A stretch of 36,192 bases of DNA from Rickettsia typhi (GTDB taxonomy: Bacteria > Pseudomonadota > Alphaproteobacteria > Rickettsiales > Deianiraeaceae), in NCBI GenBank assembly GCA_945898725.1, contig CAMDIK010000010.1, forward strand, positions 1-36,192. The letters are read 5' to 3'. The notes under the pieces are model-generated. The model saw only the letters and a program-made list of their open reading frames with translations, searched no databases and was not told the origin of the DNA. Shown one piece after another: positions 31,897 to 36,192 of this stretch. Made by a program: the position numbers and the translations under genes. The stretch's first letter is position 1. The number at the start of each line of letters is the position of its first letter.

Positions 31897-31925
31897 TTGA
31901 CAGGTGTCAATATTTATGATATAAT
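31897..31925 (+). promoter_or_regulatory. Consensus promoter with an inverted repeat over the -35
   Basis: TTGACA (31897-31902), a 17-base spacer and TATAAT (31920-31925) match both boxes perfectly. The -35 is also the left arm of an inverted repeat, TTGACA-GG-TGTCAA (31897-31910), so a repressor could sit on the promoter. A start near 31932 leaves a leader of about 19 bases before the ATG of the orphan protease-like gene. It is the strongest promoter in the window. Confidence 0.7.
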
Positions 31926-31950
31926 GTAATATATAATTTGTATTATAGAC

Positions 31951-33033
31951 ATGAACCATGAATATTTAAGAAAATACTCCAATGAATTGCAACAACGCGT
32001 TGCGGTGCTAAAAAAGGATATAGCAGAAAAAACATTGCTTCGTGAGCAGTCTCTTGTTGCTTACAATAAAGCAAATAGTAGAATTGAGCAAATGGATCCC
32101 TTGGTGAAGTGTGTCAGAAAAAAACGCGGCAATGTATTGGATGGTACGTATGATAATGAAATTAATTATTTAATACAATCACATTCACATATACTGTCAG
32201 CAGGGTTTGAAATGAAGCAGTTAATTACAAATAACGAGCGTTTGGACAATGATATTGATCAATGCATCAAAGACTTTAAAAATAGCAATCTAACAAGACA
32301 AAGTATTCTCATTAGTGGTGAAACGCATGTTGTTGCATTGACTCTTGGGCGTGATAATTATGGTAAATTTTACTATCAATTTAGAGATTCAAATGCAGAA
32401 AGAGATCGTGCTTCTCAAGAGGAATTGAATTGCGGCGAGCAATATGAAAATATATTTAATAGAATTAAAGGTCAGTTTGATAAGGAGCATTTTGAATGGT
32501 GGAATATGATGCCTAACACACCAATACAGAAGTATGGCTCATGTGCAATGCATTCTTGGGTTAATGGCATGCTCGGGCTTGGCTACAGTCCAGAGACTTT
32601 AGGGTATAATTCTAATTATATAGAGAAGGAAGAGTATATGGAAGCGTGGCTTGGTGAAAAGAAACAAGAAAATAGGCAGAATATTATTCGTGAGTATAAG
32701 GCTTGTGAAGTTGAATTGATGTCAAGCATAGATAATTATCACACTTTGGAAACCCCCATCCGCGAGCTAAATGCAGAACTTAAAGCAGTGGAAAGGGAAT
32801 TATCTGTAGCAAATCAAAACTTGGTAGAAGCCGAAGCCGCTGCCGCTGCTGTGGAGTACGCTCAGCAATTGCAAAATTATTATGTTCAGCAATGGCAAAA
32901 TTATTACGCTCAGCAAAATAATTATAATCCTTATCCAGTGCAACAGCAACATGCCCATAATCATTGGCAACAAGGCTTTGGGCAAAATGTAATTGCCGTT
33001 GGCGGGAATGGGTATGGATATGGATATAATTAG
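31951..33033 (+). CDS. Candidate CE-clan (Ulp1/ChlaDub-like) cysteine protease effector
   Basis: The 360-residue orphan protein has three parts. Residues 1-115 are polar and heptad-like. Residues 120-215 may be a CE-clan catalytic core: THVVAL with His126, YYQFRDSN with Asp146, Gln193, and YGSCAMHSW with Cys198. The spacings (20 and 52) are close to those of Ulp1 and ChlaDub-type enzymes, which use His-Asp-Gln-Cys. Residues 235-300 are helical and coiled-coil-like, and 301-360 are rich in Gln, Asn and Tyr with a GYGYGYN end. CE-clan enzymes remove ubiquitin-like proteins or acetylate host targets. The protein has no signal peptide, so secretion would need the T4SS or another route. No overall family was recognised; the catalytic reading is inference. 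Confidence 0.45.
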   Translation: MNHEYLRKYSNELQQRVAVLKKDIAEKTLLREQSLVAYNKANSRIEQMDPLVKCVRKKRGNVLDGTYDNEINYLIQSHSHILSAGFEMKQLITNNERLDNDIDQCIKDFKNSNLTRQSILISGETHVVALTLGRDNYGKFYYQFRDSNAERDRASQEELNCGEQYENIFNRIKGQFDKEHFEWWNMMPNTPIQKYGSCAMHSWVNGMLGLGYSPETLGYNSNYIEKEEYMEAWLGEKKQENRQNIIREYKACEVELMSSIDNYHTLETPIRELNAELKAVERELSVANQNLVEAEAAAAAVEYAQQLQNYYVQQWQNYYAQQNNYNPYPVQQQHAHNHWQQGFGQNVIAVGGNGYGYGYN

Positions 33034-33041
33034 ATGATATT

Positions 33042-33069
33042 AGGGCGAAAAATTTCCCTCTTGCTTTTT
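33042..33069 (+). terminator. Weak terminator after the protease-like gene
   Basis: AGGG (33042-33045) pairs with CCCT (33056-33059), with extra A/T pairs inside and a two-base bulge, and TTTTT follows at 33065-33069. It lies eight bases after the stop codon. The stem is short, so confidence is low. Confidence 0.35.
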
Positions 33070-33078
33070 AAGTAAGTG

Positions 33079-35578
<2,500 letters not shown>

Positions 35579-35586
35579 GTGGGTAT

Positions 35587-35796
35587 ATGAGTGATGATAA
35601 GAATAAGCCAAATAATAGTGGGGCACAAAATGCTGGAACACAGGAGACTAAAATACCAGCGCAACAGATACCACCGCTAACGAAAAAACCATTTAATTTT
35701 GCTCAAAATAATCAGAATGGATATAGTATGTCAATTAAAAACAGCGAAGATGTTGCGATAAATCCAATCAACCAAGAGAAAGACAAACACAAGTAG
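35587..35796 (+). CDS. Small Asn/Gln-rich hydrophilic protein (doubtful)
   Basis: A 69-codon frame starts at ATG 35587, eight bases after the gyrB stop. AGGTGG six bases upstream (35577-35582 region) is one of the few Shine-Dalgarno-like sequences in the window. The product is highly polar (KNKPNNSGAQNAGTQETKI, ending EKDKHK), with no helix or known motif. Its last 85 bases overlap the opposite-strand membrane ORF, so at most one of these is fully right. I do not recognise it. Confidence 0.35.
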   Translation: MSDDKNKPNNSGAQNAGTQETKIPAQQIPPLTKKPFNFAQNNQNGYSMSIKNSEDVAINPINQEKDKHK

Positions 35797-36192
35797 ACCA
35801 GTACTAGTAGACCTACTACTATTGGTGACCATATCATTCTATGAAGCATTTTAGATTTTTGTTGCATCTGTTTTATATTTTTTGGTATTGCATATTGTTG
35901 TATGTGAATGCTTTCGTTTATATAGACAGTTTTCAAATCTTCTAGTATCACTGGTGTTAACATCCGTTCTGGAGTATTATGAATCGCTATGTGTTCTGAT
36001 GAACTGATAAAATAACGCAGATATATGCACGTTGGAATTACCAATATTACCAGGGACGCAATCACGCGAGTGCTATCTATGCTTTTATCTTTATAAAAAT
36101 ATACCCCCAATATTGCAGATATTACTGTAAAAAGATATTTAAACCAAGCATCAGCTTTTTTTGTTATATTTTCCATGGAATCAACAATTTCC
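35712..36192 (-). CDS. Multi-pass membrane protein (possibly continuing past the window edge)
   Basis: The minus-strand frame has an ATG at 36176, but the frame stays open to the window edge (36192), so the true start may lie outside. The 154 residues contain about four membrane helices: WFKYLFTVISAILGVYF, SLVILVIPTCIYLRYF, SPIVVGLLVLVYLCLSF and WLIGFIATSSLFLIDIL. A soluble loop of about 60 residues (including HNTPERMLTPVILEDL) lies between the second and third. I recognise no family. Its C-terminal end overlaps the small plus-strand ORF. Confidence 0.5.
   Translation of the reverse strand, partial: EIVDSMENITKKADAWFKYLFTVISAILGVYFYKDKSIDSTRVIASLVILVIPTCIYLRYFISSSEHIAIHNTPERMLTPVILEDLKTVYINESIHIQQYAIPKNIKQMQQKSKMLHRMIWSPIVVGLLVLVYLCLSFSWLIGFIATSSLFLIDILYPF

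Overview
The window is AT-rich chromosomal DNA from an alphaproteobacterium, most likely a member of the Rickettsiales. The reasons are scattered type IV secretion (T4SS) relatives (a VirB8-like and a VirB2-like gene, far apart and outside any vir operon), an Msp4/P44-like outer-membrane barrel, a rickettsial-style AatA, short 1-4 nt gene overlaps, few Shine-Dalgarno sequences, and small dispersed operons. The family or genus cannot be fixed from sequence alone.

Layout. 1-256 is the 3' end of an ftsI-type penicillin-binding protein gene, followed by an AT-rich terminator. 257-773 has no protein gene but holds tandem repeats and a candidate small RNA on the minus strand. 774-7958 carries housekeeping genes: aatA, a virB8-like gene (minus), a TenA-fold protein (minus), an outer-membrane barrel, pyrH with an EndoIII-like glycosylase, and pheS-rluC (minus), with a 44-residue membrane mini-protein downstream. 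8034-11628 is a tight operon: sdhC, a LysE-family exporter, dnaB and an AmgK-like sugar kinase. 11620-15858 holds a SEC59-like CTP-dependent kinase, a VirB2-like pilin carrying an unusual Cys-rich ectodomain, a small membrane protein, tRNA-Leu(TAA), an isolated C-terminal piece of folC, and rho.

15909-16724 holds a second candidate small RNA, antisense to the end of a DUF3800 gene. 16787-31612 is a continuous surface-polysaccharide locus. It encodes UDP-glucose dehydrogenase, GDP-fucose synthesis (gmd and fcl), a dTDP-3-amino-3,6-dideoxyhexose branch (fdtA- and fdtB-like), at least four glycosyltransferases including a GT11 fucosyltransferase-like one, two methyltransferases, a PP-loop asparagine-synthase-like protein with a broken 5' end, an alpha/beta-hydrolase-like protein, and an ABC exporter pair (wzm/wzt). 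Together these imply a fucose- and amino-deoxyhexose-containing glycan made on a lipid carrier in the cytoplasm and exported by the ABC transporter. The initiating transferase, rmlA/rmlB, the manno-sugar genes and an fdtC-type acetyltransferase are not in the window.

31613-36192 holds tRNA-Leu(CAA), an orphan gene with a consensus promoter, gyrB, and a pair of opposed small ORFs at the right edge. The orphan gene is the most interesting object in the window. It encodes a 360-residue protein with coiled-coil flanks, a Q/N/Y-rich tail and a His/Asp/Gln/Cys arrangement spaced like CE-clan (Ulp1/ChlaDub) cysteine proteases, which makes it a candidate host-directed effector.
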